A DNA stretch of 64,000 nucleotides from Prevotella sp. (GCA_024688365.1 JAILEG010000035.1:1-64000); one strand, 5' to 3'; positions 8,238-16,887 are shown, numbered from the stretch's first letter. Notes: generated from the letters alone by a model not told the origin. A program made the numbers and translations.

Positions 8238-8359
8238 AGGAAAAAGTCTCTGCCAGTAGGCATTCCTCCTGGTCGAAGGGGGGAGGAGTCACCTGCGTTT
8301 AATGGTTGTTGGATGTGTGATGCCAGGCGTATTGTGATGACACGCTGCTGCCCTTAATC

Positions 8360-9442
8360 CTATTTGTAGAATGTCTTTTCGTATGCCGAGAACTCATCTT
8401 TCCCCAGCACGCATCGTTTCCACCAGGCATTGAGGAATCCGCAGCCGTAGCCCGTGAGCTGGACAAAGGCTGCCATGACGGAGCGCAGCCCAACGTTGAC
8501 GCTCTTGTTTTGCAGGGTTGAGTCAGCCATGATGAGCAGGGAATAAAGCACCAGGGGGGCCAGGCCTGCGGACATCAGGAATATTCCATCGAAGAAGAGC
8601 GTTGCCCCCCATCCATTCTCAGCCGAAGGGAAGTAAACAAAAGCCTGCAGCAGCCAGCAGATGAGCCCGGTCAACGTTGACAGCAGGCAGAGCCCTACGC
8701 CGATGGTGAACACCATAGGCAGCAGATGGACGAGCTTGAGCGACTCGGGATATTTCCTGTAGAGATTGATACGGGCGATGCCGGAGTTGTAGACCTGCCG
8801 CCAGAACTTGCGGAAGTCGGTACGGCGCTTGTGCCATACCCATGCCTCGGGGAAGAGACGGCAGCGTCTGCCAGCCTTGAAGATGCGGATGGAGAAGTCG
8901 ATGTCCTCCCCGAAGCGCATCTTGGAGAACCCGCCCAGCTCACGGTAGACATCACGGCGGATGCCCATGTTGAAGGAGCGGGGATAGAACTTGTCGAGCT
9001 TCTTCTTCCCGCCCCGTATCCCGCCTGTGGTGAAGAAGGAGGTCATGGAGTAGGAGATGGCTTTCTGTGTGTCGGTGAAGGAGTCGTGGGCACGGTCAGG
9101 GCCGCCGAAGGCATCAGCCGGCTCACGTCTCAGCTCATCGCTGACGGCGCGGAGGTAACCGTCAGGAAGAACCACGTCAGAGTCAAGGATAATCAGGTAC
9201 TCGCCCTGTGCCCGCTCGGCACCATAGTTCCTGCTCTGCCCGGGACCGGAGTTCTCCTTATAATAATAGTGCAGGGTGAGCTGGCCGGCATGCCTGTCGC
9301 ACACCTCCTTGCACGGTTTCTGTGAGCCGTCCTCTACGATGACGACCTCGAAGTCCTTTTCCTCTTGGCCTTGAAGGCTCTCAAGAAGTTCGTCAACCTC
9401 GTCTGGGCGGTTGAATACTGGAACGATGATGCTGTACTTCAT
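8360..9442 (-). CDS. family 2 glycosyltransferase, membrane-anchored
   Basis: A 360-residue protein starting at MKYSIIVPVFNRPDEV (ATG at 9442). Longer readings upstream would run into a repeat array and are rejected. The GT-A fold is clear: SIIVPVFN, VEDGSQ, ENSGPGQSRNYG, the metal-binding LDSDVVLP, and GEDIDFSIRIF with an acidic general-base region. About three hydrophobic segments follow (residues 240-335), so the protein sits at the inner membrane and probably builds a surface polysaccharide or glycolipid. The sugar donor and acceptor cannot be read from sequence. Confidence 0.88.
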   Translation of the reverse strand: MKYSIIVPVFNRPDEVDELLESLQGQEEKDFEVVIVEDGSQKPCKEVCDRHAGQLTLHYYYKENSGPGQSRNYGAERAQGEYLIILDSDVVLPDGYLRAVSDELRREPADAFGGPDRAHDSFTDTQKAISYSMTSFFTTGGIRGGKKKLDKFYPRSFNMGIRRDVYRELGGFSKMRFGEDIDFSIRIFKAGRRCRLFPEAWVWHKRRTDFRKFWRQVYNSGIARINLYRKYPESLKLVHLLPMVFTIGVGLCLLSTLTGLICWLLQAFVYFPSAENGWGATLFFDGIFLMSAGLAPLVLYSLLIMADSTLQNKSVNVGLRSVMAAFVQLTGYGCGFLNAWWKRCVLGKDEFSAYEKTFYK

Positions 9443-9593
9443 GTTGTGTTCTGAAAGGTTAATAGCTCTTTCCGTCTTGATCCGAGCTGTGCCTTGAGGC
9501 TCTGTGGCCCGACAGCCTCCCCTGCGGCCAAGGCGGTGTATTCCTGCTGGTTGTACGGGCGGTGGTGCGGGATGTGTGCCCCGTGTGTTGCCG

Positions 9594-9821
9594 AAGTTGC
9601 CCTTTTGGATGGCAGAAGCTGCCCTTTCACACCTCAGAAGCTGCCCTTTCATATCTGTTTTTAATTTATTTTTGCTTGATTAATAAATTAATTTCACATG
9701 AAAAATAAATTAAAAGCGATTTGAAAATAGGTTATTTTCGTTTTGAAATTAATCTGTTTTTCAGTCCGAAAGGGCATCTTTTCCATCCTCTGAGGGCATC
9801 TTCTGTGGTCTGAAAGGGCAT
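9594..9821. repeat. inverted array of 22-bp units around an AT-rich core (locus 1)
   Basis: Left arm: three contiguous 22-bp units (9594-9615, 9616-9637, 9638-9659), each with TGCCCTTT. Right arm: three units in opposite orientation (9756-9777, 9778-9799, 9800-9821), each ending in GGGCAT and mostly with GAAAGGGCA. The 96-base core is AT-rich and has its own inverted repeat (TTTTAATTTATTTTT at 9659-9673 and its complement at about 9701-9715). The array fills the 9443-9989 gap between the glycosyltransferase and efp genes. The same architecture recurs at 23229-23456. Confidence 0.9.
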
Positions 9822-9989
9822 CTCTTGGCTTGCGGACGGTGGCATCCTGTCCGGCAAGGGCAAAAAGAAAAGGGTAAAAACGCAGGAGGGAACCCCGGTG
9901 GCATCTGCTTGGCGGATCTCTCATGGAGTATCCCCCAGGCTGTCATCCTGAAGTTTTGCCTTTCTGCTTTTTTACCCTTTTCCCTATCC

Positions 9990-10556
9990 TTAGGCGTTCA
10001 CACGGCCCAGGTAGCTGCCATCGCGGGTGTCAATCTGAATGACCTCACCCTCATTGATGAACAGCGGCACGCGTACAACGGCACCAGTCTCCAGTGTTGC
10101 CGGCTTGGTGGCGTTGGTGGCGGTGTTGCCCTTGATGCCCGGCTCACTGTGCGTGATGGTCAATGTGGTCTTGACCGGCATCTCTGCGAGGAGGATTGTG
10201 CCGTCAGAGGTGTCGGTGACAACCTCAACGACATCGCCTTCCTTCATATACTCAGAGCCTGTTATCTGATGCTTTGGGATAGGAATCTGCTCGAAAGTCT
10301 CCTGATTCATGAAGATGTAGCCCGTAGCATCCTGGTAGAGATACTGGTATGGGCGACGCTCAACGCGGACATCCTCCAGCTTGAAGCCAACCTGGAAGGT
10401 GCGCTCCAGCACTCGGCCGTCAGCAACGTTCTTCAGTTTGGTGATCATTACGGTGTTGCCTTTTCCCGGCTTGCGGTGCTGGAAGTCGATGCAAGTCCAG
10501 ATCTTGCCGTCAAGACGGATGCATGTTCCGATCTTGATTTCCTGTGAGTTAATCAT
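9990..10556 (-). CDS. efp: translation elongation factor P
   Basis: A 188-residue protein with the three beta-barrel domains of EF-P: KOW-like N-terminal domain ending near residue 65, an OB domain (VERRPYQYLYQDATGYIFMNQETFEQIPI) and a C-terminal OB domain (GIKGNTATNATKPATLETGAVVRVPLFINEGEVIQIDTRDGSYLGR). The tip loop is RKPGKGNT with Lys at residue 32, the position that is modified in some bacteria. EF-P relieves ribosome stalling at polyproline. A TATCTTTG box on the minus strand at 10621-10614 is a probable promoter. Confidence 0.97.
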   Translation of the reverse strand: MINSQEIKIGTCIRLDGKIWTCIDFQHRKPGKGNTVMITKLKNVADGRVLERTFQVGFKLEDVRVERRPYQYLYQDATGYIFMNQETFEQIPIPKHQITGSEYMKEGDVVEVVTDTSDGTILLAEMPVKTTLTITHSEPGIKGNTATNATKPATLETGAVVRVPLFINEGEVIQIDTRDGSYLGRVNA

Positions 10557-10613
10557 AATTTACTTATATCTAATTTATTACTTTTGTTCGTTTGCTTACC
10601 ACAAATAGCGGTG

Positions 10614-10621
10614 CAAAGATA
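10614..10621 (-). promoter_or_regulatory. -7 box of the efp promoter
   Basis: TATCTTTG on the minus strand about 60 bases before the efp start. The -33 region is A/T-rich without a clear TTTG. Confidence 0.45.
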
Positions 10622-10672
10622 CAGAAATTATAGAAAAAAACATAAATTATTGACGTAAAAATCAAGTATTCC

Positions 10673-10703
10673 TTGGTTAATTCAAAAAGATTAAGTAATT
10701 TTG
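10673..10703 (+). promoter_or_regulatory. rpmH promoter
   Basis: TTG (10673-10675), 20 bases, TAATTTTG (10696-10703). The rpmH start lies about 65 bases beyond the predicted transcription start. Confidence 0.7.
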
Positions 10704-10773
10704 CAGCCCGTAACGGCAGATTTTGTCCTGTCGGTCCGTAATTCGCACAATAACAATAAAATAGGATAAGAAA

Positions 10774-10929
10774 ATGAAAAGAACATTTCAGCCGCACAAC
10801 CGTCGTCGTGTGAACAAGCACGGTTTCCGCGAGAGAATGGCTACAAAGGACGGTCGTCGCGTTTTGGCTTCTCGTCGTGCCAAGGGTCGTAAGAAGTTAA
10901 CAGTTTCTGACGAGCATCACGGAAAGTAA
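10774..10929 (+). CDS. rpmH: 50S ribosomal protein L34
   Basis: A 51-residue basic protein beginning [18 protein letters not shown] and containing [25 protein letters not shown], the unmistakable L34 sequence, with a short C-terminal extension ending DEHHGK that is seen in Bacteroidota. It has its own promoter and a strong terminator, so it appears to be a single-gene transcript. Confidence 0.97.
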   Translation: MKRTFQPHNRRRVNKHGFRERMATKDGRRVLASRRAKGRKKLTVSDEHHGK

Positions 10930-10964
10930 AAAGCACGCATCTTCCCTGAAGGGAATTTGGAGCT

Positions 10965-11011
10965 AAAACGGAAAGAAGTAGAGGGCAATCTTTGCTTCTT
11001 TCCGTTTTTTT
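10965..11011 (+). terminator. terminator after rpmH
   Basis: AAAACGGAAAGAAG (10965-10978) pairs with CTTCTTTCCGTTTT (10995-11008), followed by a T run. The T run also leads into a TACCTTTG box (11015-11022) that may be the promoter of the PASTA gene. Confidence 0.8.
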
Positions 11012-11100
11012 GTCTACCTTTGCCGCATATAATAGTGACGGGTAGACGAGTAGACTGACAGGCAGGTAGACGAGTGTGCAAGTCGACAAGTTGAAGACAG

Positions 11101-11880
11101 ATGACATCAAGAGAGTTCTTCCATAAATTTAACAGCACGTATATCTGGGGCAACATCCTTGCCATCGTGATCATCGTGCTGCTGTTGGCAATAGGAGTCA
11201 GGTACGGTCTTGACTTCTACACCCATCACGGTGAGTCCATCGTGGTGCCGGATGTGATACACAAGCAGTATGACGAGGCGGTTGACATCATGGATAAGGT
11301 GGGGCTGACCATCGAGGTGACTGACACGGGATATGTGAAGAGCCTGCCGCCCGACTGCATCCTTGAGCAGTCGCCGGCGGGAGGGAAGCGCATCAAGTCG
11401 ACACATGTCATCTACGTCACCATCAATGCCGCCAGCGCACCGACACTCATCATTCCCGACATCATTGACAACAACTCGTTGCGGGAGGCTCAGGCACAGC
11501 TGCTGTCAATGGGCTTCAAGGTGGGTGAGCCGGAATATATCCCTGGCGAGAAAGACTGGATTTACGGTATTCTTGTCAACGGCCGCCACGTGCAGGCTGG
11601 CGACCGTGTGCCTGCTGATGCGGCTATTGTGCTTCAGGTGGGCGATGGCACACGCGAGCTGACTGATACGGCCGGACTGAACGAGCCTGAGTATGAGGAG
11701 GTCGAGGTGGTGGAGAAGCTGCCGGAGTATGACGAGGAGTACGAGTATGTTGAGGTTCCGGTTGACGAGAACGGGAACGAGATAAAGGAAGACAAAAAGC
11801 AGTCGGGCAGCGGAGTGCCGGGACAGACACCCCAGGATGGTCTGCCTGCCGACCCGTCAGCCCCAAAAACCACTGAATAA
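11101..11880 (+). CDS. PASTA-domain membrane protein
   Basis: A 259-residue protein with a short cytoplasmic N terminus, one membrane helix (about residues 16-38), then two clear PASTA repeats outside the inner membrane: VVPDVIHKQYDEAVDIMDKVGL... (about 45-108) and LIIPDIIDNNSLREAQAQLLSMGF... (about 114-187). The tail is very acidic (YEEVEVVEKLPEYDEEYEYVEVP), then Gly/Pro-rich. PASTA domains bind peptidoglycan or muropeptides; there is no kinase domain here. It is followed after 10 bases by rluD and further on by ddl, a grouping that suggests a cell-wall role. Confidence 0.85.
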   Translation: MTSREFFHKFNSTYIWGNILAIVIIVLLLAIGVRYGLDFYTHHGESIVVPDVIHKQYDEAVDIMDKVGLTIEVTDTGYVKSLPPDCILEQSPAGGKRIKSTHVIYVTINAASAPTLIIPDIIDNNSLREAQAQLLSMGFKVGEPEYIPGEKDWIYGILVNGRHVQAGDRVPADAAIVLQVGDGTRELTDTAGLNEPEYEEVEVVEKLPEYDEEYEYVEVPVDENGNEIKEDKKQSGSGVPGQTPQDGLPADPSAPKTTE

Positions 11881-11890
11881 GGAAAGAGGA

Positions 11891-12982
11891 ATGACTGACG
11901 AAGAGACAATATATGATGACGAGTTGACCGACGACCTTCTTCCCGCGGGGATACCCACGGGAGGTGACGGGGAGCTGTATGAGCATTTCCGTGTGACGGT
12001 CGACAAGGGCCAGGAGCCTGTCAGAATTGATAAGTTCCTCTTTGAGCGGATGCAGCACTCCAGCCGCAACCGCATCCAGAAGGCTGCCGATGCAGGCTTT
12101 ATCCATGTGAACGGCTCGCCGGCGAGGAGCAACTACAAGGTGCGTCCGGAGGATGTCATCACGCTGATGCTTGACCGTCCGCGGCATGACAATACCATTG
12201 AGGCTGAGGATATTCCGCTTGACATCGTCTATGAGGACGATGTGCTGATGATCATCAACAAGCCGGCAGGACTGGTTGTGCATCCTGGTGCAGGGAATTT
12301 CCACGGGACGCTCATCAATGCCATTGCCTGGCATCTGAAGGGCATGCCCTCCTTTGACCCCAATGACCCGGAGGTGGGGCTGGTGCATCGCATCGACAAG
12401 GACACGAGCGGGCTGCTTGTCGTGGCTAAGACGCCTGATGCCAAGACTGCATTGGGCAAGCAGTTCTTCAACAAGACCACCCATCGCAGCTATAATGCCC
12501 TTGTCTGGGGAAACTTCACGGAGGACGAGGGGCGCATAGAGGGCAACATAGCCCGTGACCCGAAGGACCGTCTGCGCATGACGGTCTTCCCGCCCGATTC
12601 TGAGGTGGGCAAGCCTGCCGTGACCCATTACCGTGTCATGGAGCGCTTCGGCTATACGACACTCATCGAGTGCATCCTTGAGACGGGACGCACCCATCAG
12701 ATACGCGCGCACATGAGGCACATCGGGCATCCGCTCTTCGGCGATGAACGTTATGGCGGTACTGAGATTCTGCGTGGCCAGCGGTCGTCCAGTTACAAGT
12801 CATTCATCAGAAATTGCCTGCAACTCTGCAACCGTCAGGCCCTTCATGCCCGCACCTTGGGTTTCGTGCATCCCGTGACGGGCAGGCAGATGGACTTCAC
12901 CAGTGACCTTCCTGCTGACCTTGCTGCATTGATCGGGAAGTGGCGTGGCTTCATCAGCGGGCAGTCTCTGGCTGATGCCTGA
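11891..12982 (+). CDS. rluD: RluD-family 23S rRNA pseudouridine synthase
   Basis: A 363-residue protein starting at ATG 11891 (a longer in-frame reading overlaps the PASTA gene and is rejected). It has an acidic N terminus, an S4-like RNA-binding domain (IDKFLFERMQHSSRNRIQKAADAGFIHVNG), and a RluA-type catalytic domain with INKPAGLVVHPG and the signature HRIDKDTSGLLVVAKT; the catalytic Asp is residue 169. Further motifs are ILETGRTHQIRAHM and GHPLFGDERYG. RluD-type enzymes modify helix 69 of 23S rRNA. The exact RluA subfamily is inferred from domain layout. Confidence 0.88.
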   Translation: MTDEETIYDDELTDDLLPAGIPTGGDGELYEHFRVTVDKGQEPVRIDKFLFERMQHSSRNRIQKAADAGFIHVNGSPARSNYKVRPEDVITLMLDRPRHDNTIEAEDIPLDIVYEDDVLMIINKPAGLVVHPGAGNFHGTLINAIAWHLKGMPSFDPNDPEVGLVHRIDKDTSGLLVVAKTPDAKTALGKQFFNKTTHRSYNALVWGNFTEDEGRIEGNIARDPKDRLRMTVFPPDSEVGKPAVTHYRVMERFGYTTLIECILETGRTHQIRAHMRHIGHPLFGDERYGGTEILRGQRSSSYKSFIRNCLQLCNRQALHARTLGFVHPVTGRQMDFTSDLPADLAALIGKWRGFISGQSLADA

Positions 12983-13161
12983 CGGTTGTGGCTGACGGCT
13001 TAGGGTTCAGATGGCAGTGATGTTCTGTTCAGGACAGCTCGGCTGTCCTGCTCCTCTCCTCTTCCTCTCTCCCCTGAAAAGAAAAACGGATCCCAGCCCG
13101 GTATTCCAAGCCCTCCTTATTGTGAGGAGCAGCGGGCGGACCTTTAAATATTAAGATTGCA

Positions 13162-14157
13162 ATGAAAGATTTGAAGCGGACTATTGCCATCGTCTGCGGT
13201 GGCGACTCATCAGAGCATGATGTTTCCCTGCGCTCTGCACAGGGGCTGTACTCCTTTTTCGATAAGGAGCGTTATAATATATATATAGTGGATGTCAAGG
13301 GAACTGACTGGCACGTCGACCTTGCCGACGGCAGCACGGCACCCATTGACAAGAACGACTTCTCATTCATGCTGGATGGGAAGGTGGTCATGTTCGACTA
13401 TGCCTATATCACCATCCACGGACAGCCGGGTGAGAATGGTGTCATGCAGGGTTACTTCGAGCTGATCCACCTGCCTTATTCCACAAGTGGCGTGCTGGTT
13501 GAGGCAATGACCTTTGACAAGTACGTGCTGAATAACTATCTCCGCGCTTTCGGGGTGAATGTGGCTGACAGCATCCTGCTCCGCCGGGGCGAGGCATACG
13601 ATGAGGCTGAGATTGAGCGGCGGCTGGGCATGCCTTGTTTTGTAAAGCCTTCGGCTGACGGCAGCAGCTTCGGTGTGTCGAAGGTGAAGAATACTGACCA
13701 GCTTGCTCCTGCGCTCCGTGTGGCTTTCATGGAGAGCAACGAGGTGATGATTGAGGGCTTCATGGATGGGATGGAAATCTCTCAGGGAGTCTATAAGACT
13801 AAGGATAAAACGGTGGTGCTGCCTGCCACGGAGGTGGTGACGAACAATGAGTTTTTCGACTACAATGCCAAATATAACGGTGAGGTGCAGGAGATAACAC
13901 CTGCGCGCATGTCGTCCGATACGGCCGAGCGTGTGGCTGCGGAGACCAGCCGCATCTATGACATCCTGCATGCCAACGGCATCATCCGCATCGACTATAT
14001 TATCTCCAAGGACAGGGAGGGCAATGATGTCATCAATATGCTGGAGATAAACACCACACCAGGCATGACCGTGACCAGTTTCATCCCGCAGCAGGTGCGT
14101 GCGGCAGGCCTTGATATCAAGGATGTGTTGAGCGAGATCGTGGAAAACCAGTTCTGA
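13162..14157 (+). CDS. ddl: D-alanine--D-alanine ligase
   Basis: A 331-residue ATP-grasp enzyme joining two D-Ala for peptidoglycan precursors. Seen are IAIVCGGDSSEHDVSLRSA (N-terminal Ddl signature), the HGQPGENGVMQGYFELIHLPYSTSG substrate loop, CFVKPSADGSSFGVSKV (ATP-binding Lys) and MLEINTTPGMTVTSFIPQQVRAAG (C-terminal signature with metal ligands). Length is normal. It lies 179 bases after rluD on the same strand; that gap is C/T-rich with nothing recognised. Confidence 0.95.
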   Translation: MKDLKRTIAIVCGGDSSEHDVSLRSAQGLYSFFDKERYNIYIVDVKGTDWHVDLADGSTAPIDKNDFSFMLDGKVVMFDYAYITIHGQPGENGVMQGYFELIHLPYSTSGVLVEAMTFDKYVLNNYLRAFGVNVADSILLRRGEAYDEAEIERRLGMPCFVKPSADGSSFGVSKVKNTDQLAPALRVAFMESNEVMIEGFMDGMEISQGVYKTKDKTVVLPATEVVTNNEFFDYNAKYNGEVQEITPARMSSDTAERVAAETSRIYDILHANGIIRIDYIISKDREGNDVINMLEINTTPGMTVTSFIPQQVRAAGLDIKDVLSEIVENQF

Positions 14158-14292
14158 AAGGCTGAAGGCACTGTGGCGGAAGATATGGATAATCCCGACT
14201 GAACATGACAGGCGGTAGTCTTGATGTCCTTGCCACAATCGGCTGAAAGACTGGATTTTACTGACTGAACGGGCCGGATGACAGGAAAAGAG

Positions 14293-14321
14293 CAGGAGAA
14301 AACCTTGGTGGTTTTCTCCTG
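14293..14321. terminator. hairpin terminator between ddl and the small membrane gene
   Basis: CAGGAGAAAACC (14293-14304) pairs perfectly with GGTTTTCTCCTG (14310-14321) over a 5-base loop. It lies immediately after the stop of the minus-strand gene and can also stop plus-strand transcription. Confidence 0.75.
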
Positions 14322-14326
14322 TTTGC

Positions 14327-14551
14327 TTAAAAGAGGCTGAGAAGGTCGGATAAGGCTGATTTCGTGGAGGACCTCAGCAGGAAATATATCACACCTGCTG
14401 CCATGACAATCTTTATTGTTATGTTGAAAAGAAGCATCTTTCCGTCCATCTCTTTGGCTTCTTTAATCAGTGTGTATATGCCGCTGGCAAAGGAATATAC
14501 CAGGTATATGACCAAAGCCAATCCTAAAATGTCGAAGATATAGCGAATCAT
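14327..14551 (-). CDS. small two-helix membrane protein, paralogue of the one at 1100-1321
   Basis: A 74-residue protein with helices at about residues 5-27 and 42-58 and a charged loop (KEAKEMDGK). It matches the 1100-1321 protein along its length: both start M-x-x-IFD-L/I-L, have the K-x-x-KEM loop at the same place and a second helix beginning near residue 42. It has a perfect promoter 140 bases upstream and its own terminator, so it is expressed alone here, without a lipoprotein partner. Function unknown. Confidence 0.7.
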   Translation of the reverse strand: MIRYIFDILGLALVIYLVYSFASGIYTLIKEAKEMDGKMLLFNITIKIVMAAGVIYFLLRSSTKSALSDLLSLF

Positions 14552-14691
14552 TTTTGTCCCTCCTTTGTCTGCAGTTTAAATTCTTGTCCTTTTGTTTCCT
14601 TTCTTTTCATGGTTTCTTGTTTTTTTCTTTCATTACTGATTATTTTTTGTTTGTAGTCACTTTCTCCACCCATGTTTAGGTGAATTGGTTT

Positions 14692-14723
14692 CAAAGGTAC
14701 TGAGAATGGGGCTTCAAACCAAA
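14692..14723 (-). promoter_or_regulatory. promoter of the small membrane gene
   Basis: TTTG (14723-14720), 20 bases, TACCTTTG (14699-14692) on the minus strand. It predicts an unusually long T-rich leader of about 130 bases before the start codon. Confidence 0.65.
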
Positions 14724-14939
14724 CCTTCTGTTGTTGTTTTGTTTTTTTTAAGAAAGTATTGTTTTGCAGGTCTTGTCGTTATAGTGGCCTTTCTGATGGT
14801 ATTCTTGGGCTTGTTTCAGCGCGTGTTTTCATTGTTCAGGGTATGCGTCATTTCCCTGGCTGATACGGATTTGCCTGCTGCTGGCCTGTTCATTGGTCTG
14901 ATGTCTGCCTCTTAATCTGTGTCCGCCTGGAGATAATAA

Positions 14940-14969
14940 TCCCCGACTGTCATTTCTGACTGTCGGGGA
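14940..14969. other. intergenic hairpin in a gene-free stretch
   Basis: TCCCCGACTGTCA pairs with TGACTGTCGGGGA with one mismatch and a 4-base loop. The stretch 14724-15131 holds no convincing gene. The hairpin has no T run on the plus strand and could end minus-strand transcription from the HAD/glp operon. Confidence 0.45.
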
Positions 14970-15131
14970 CATTGCTAAACCTAAAAACGTTTTCTGATAT
15001 TAATCAAGAGAATTATTGAGATAAAGAGTTTACGTCTTATATTAAGGTTTGTTCGTTTTTATTCTGTGCAGGGGCAGTCGTCTGACTCAGCTCCTGCATA
15101 GGGTATAGGCCGCATGAGGGCAGCAGGGCAA

Positions 15132-16085
15132 TTAGTAGATGACGACAGCTGGGTCAGAGACATCAGTAGTCGCATTCTGCTTAACGTTGTATTCCCCGCA
15201 GGCCCAGTTGTAGTTGCCCTCGGTGACATCACGGGTGTACTCGGTGATGCAGGTCGGGTCAGCTGCCCAGTACTCCTTGACGGTCTTTCCACCCATGACC
15301 TTCTGCGGTGTTTTTGCATCCGGGTTGAGGATGAGCTTCAGGCCAACGGATGTGTTCATCATCTCCATGTCGCCACGGCTGTTGCCGGCTGCGAAGAGCG
15401 GGCGAGTCTTGATGAATGTTCTTACGACCTCAGCCTTGCCCTCGTCTTGTGGGGACGGGAAGACAATCTGGTCAGTGACGACACCAGCCATTGTGACGAG
15501 TGACTTCACACCAATGACATGATCCTCCTGGAAGCCCATCTCCTCAACGCAGAAACGCTGGTAGAGAAGTTCGGGAGAGGCTGAGATGACCCATGTCTCG
15601 AAGCCGTAGTTGCGGAGGTTGGCGAGCAGAGCCTTCATCTGCGGATAGAACTTGTTCTGGTATTTCTCGTGGAAGCAGTCATCGCCAATGCGCTGCACTT
15701 CCTCCGGTGTCATGCCGCTGAGGAACTTGATGCGGTCACGCTCACGGCTGATGGCATCCTCGTGGATCATCTTGTCTACTAACTTGAACTTCTCCACCGA
15801 CTTGGCATCCTTCTTCCCGGCATAGTTCCGGCGGGCATACTCGTAGAGTGATTCCTCTGCAAGATAGTAAGGAACCTGGCCGAGCAGCGTGCCGTCACAG
15901 TCGAATACAGCTACTTTCCGGATGTTCATAGAGATGGTCGATTGGAGGAAAGCCTCCAGCTTGGCATTGGTGGCATCGGTGAAACCAGCAATCTTCTGAT
16001 ACTTGTAGGTCTGAGCTGAGAGCTGAATCACGCTGATGAACAGGAACACAGCTGCTAACTGGATAGATTTTCTTAAGTTACGCAT
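15132..16085 (-). CDS. secreted HAD-family phosphatase
   Basis: A 317-residue protein from the ATG at 16085, which starts a clean signal peptide (MRNLRKSIQLAAVFLFISVIQLSAQ). HAD motifs follow: motif I VFDCDGTLL (nucleophile and acid Asp), motif II WVISASPE, motif III/IV AAGNSRGDMEMM. The helical cap lies between residues about 75 and 165. It resembles phosphoserine-phosphatase-type HADs exported to the periplasm. It is the last gene of the glp cluster, 55 bases after glpF, suggesting that it releases glycerol or another small alcohol from a phosphate ester outside the inner membrane. That role is inferred from context only. Confidence 0.82.
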   Translation of the reverse strand: MRNLRKSIQLAAVFLFISVIQLSAQTYKYQKIAGFTDATNAKLEAFLQSTISMNIRKVAVFDCDGTLLGQVPYYLAEESLYEYARRNYAGKKDAKSVEKFKLVDKMIHEDAISRERDRIKFLSGMTPEEVQRIGDDCFHEKYQNKFYPQMKALLANLRNYGFETWVISASPELLYQRFCVEEMGFQEDHVIGVKSLVTMAGVVTDQIVFPSPQDEGKAEVVRTFIKTRPLFAAGNSRGDMEMMNTSVGLKLILNPDAKTPQKVMGGKTVKEYWAADPTCITEYTRDVTEGNYNWACGEYNVKQNATTDVSDPAVVIY

Positions 16086-16140
16086 AATAAATTTGTTTTT
16101 AGTTGGAGTTATTGTTTTGATGAATAAATCTCTCTTTTGT

Positions 16141-16887
16141 TTATACAAGGAGGAGTGCAGCACCGCATAGACCAGCGATGATGGCACCGACGATAGGTCC
16201 GAGGACGGGCACCCATGAGTAAGCCCAGTCATTGTCGCCCTTCATGCAGATGGCATGGGCAATACGTGGAGAGAGGTCACGGGCAGGGTTCATGGCGTAT
16301 CCAGTTGTGCCTCCGAGTGACATTCCCAGGGCAATGATCAGCAAGGTGACGGGAATTGGGCCTAAGGCTGCCAGTCCGAACTTGAAGTGTTCGGCATCAC
16401 AGCAGTTTCCCTTGGTGCTGAAGCTGATGATGATGAAGACGAGAGCAAGTGTGGCAATGGCCTCGCTGAGGAAGTTCATGCCGTAGTTACGGATGGCCGG
16501 AGCGGTGCAGAATGTGCCGAGTTTTGCCGCATCATCATCCGTAGCGTCATAATGATCTTTGTAGAAGAGCCATACGAGGATGCCTCCCAGTACACCGCCA
16601 ATCATCTGTGCGGCGATGTAGGCAGGGACGGAACTCCATGGGAACATACCCGCAACAGCCAGGCCGATTGACACAGCCGGGTTCAGGTGGGCACCAGTGT
16701 AAGGGCCAGCCACCAGTACACCCATACATACGGCGAGACCCCAGGCGATGGTAATGACGATCCATCCGCTGTTCTGTCCCTTGCTCTTGTTCAGTGTGAC
16801 GCAGGCGCACACACCGTCTCCGAAGAGAACTAAGATTAAGGTTCCGATCAGTTCCATCATGAACTGTGTTGTCATTGAATATTCCAT
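16141..16887 (-). CDS. glpF: glycerol facilitator (MIP/aquaporin family)
   Basis: A 248-residue inner-membrane channel with six helices and the two half-helix motifs: HLNPAVSIGLAV (first NPA) and YAMNPARDLSPR (second NPA, followed by the Arg-Asp typical of glycerol-conducting members). GPYTGAH before the first NPA is also typical. It lies between glpK and the HAD phosphatase on the same strand, which fits glycerol uptake with immediate phosphorylation by GlpK. Confidence 0.94.
   Translation of the reverse strand: MEYSMTTQFMMELIGTLILVLFGDGVCACVTLNKSKGQNSGWIVITIAWGLAVCMGVLVAGPYTGAHLNPAVSIGLAVAGMFPWSSVPAYIAAQMIGGVLGGILVWLFYKDHYDATDDDAAKLGTFCTAPAIRNYGMNFLSEAIATLALVFIIISFSTKGNCCDAEHFKFGLAALGPIPVTLLIIALGMSLGGTTGYAMNPARDLSPRIAHAICMKGDNDWAYSWVPVLGPIVGAIIAGLCGAALLLV

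Noticed and set aside
9443..9652. N-terminal extension of the glycosyltransferase
   Set aside because: The longer reading runs through the 22-bp repeat array; the GT-A fold begins exactly at MKYSIIVPVFN (9442).
11624..12730. 368-codon open frame on the minus strand opposite rluD
   Set aside because: Overlaps a clear pseudouridine synthase gene; the sequence is His/Arg-rich as expected of an antisense frame, with no recognisable domain.
13363..14238. 291-codon open frame on the minus strand opposite ddl
   Set aside because: Antisense shadow of a well-conserved ligase gene; no start context or domain.
14685..14915. 76-codon hydrophobic plus-strand frame
   Set aside because: Starts with TTG inside the opposite-strand promoter, has no neighbour or ribosome-binding support, and shows no known motif.
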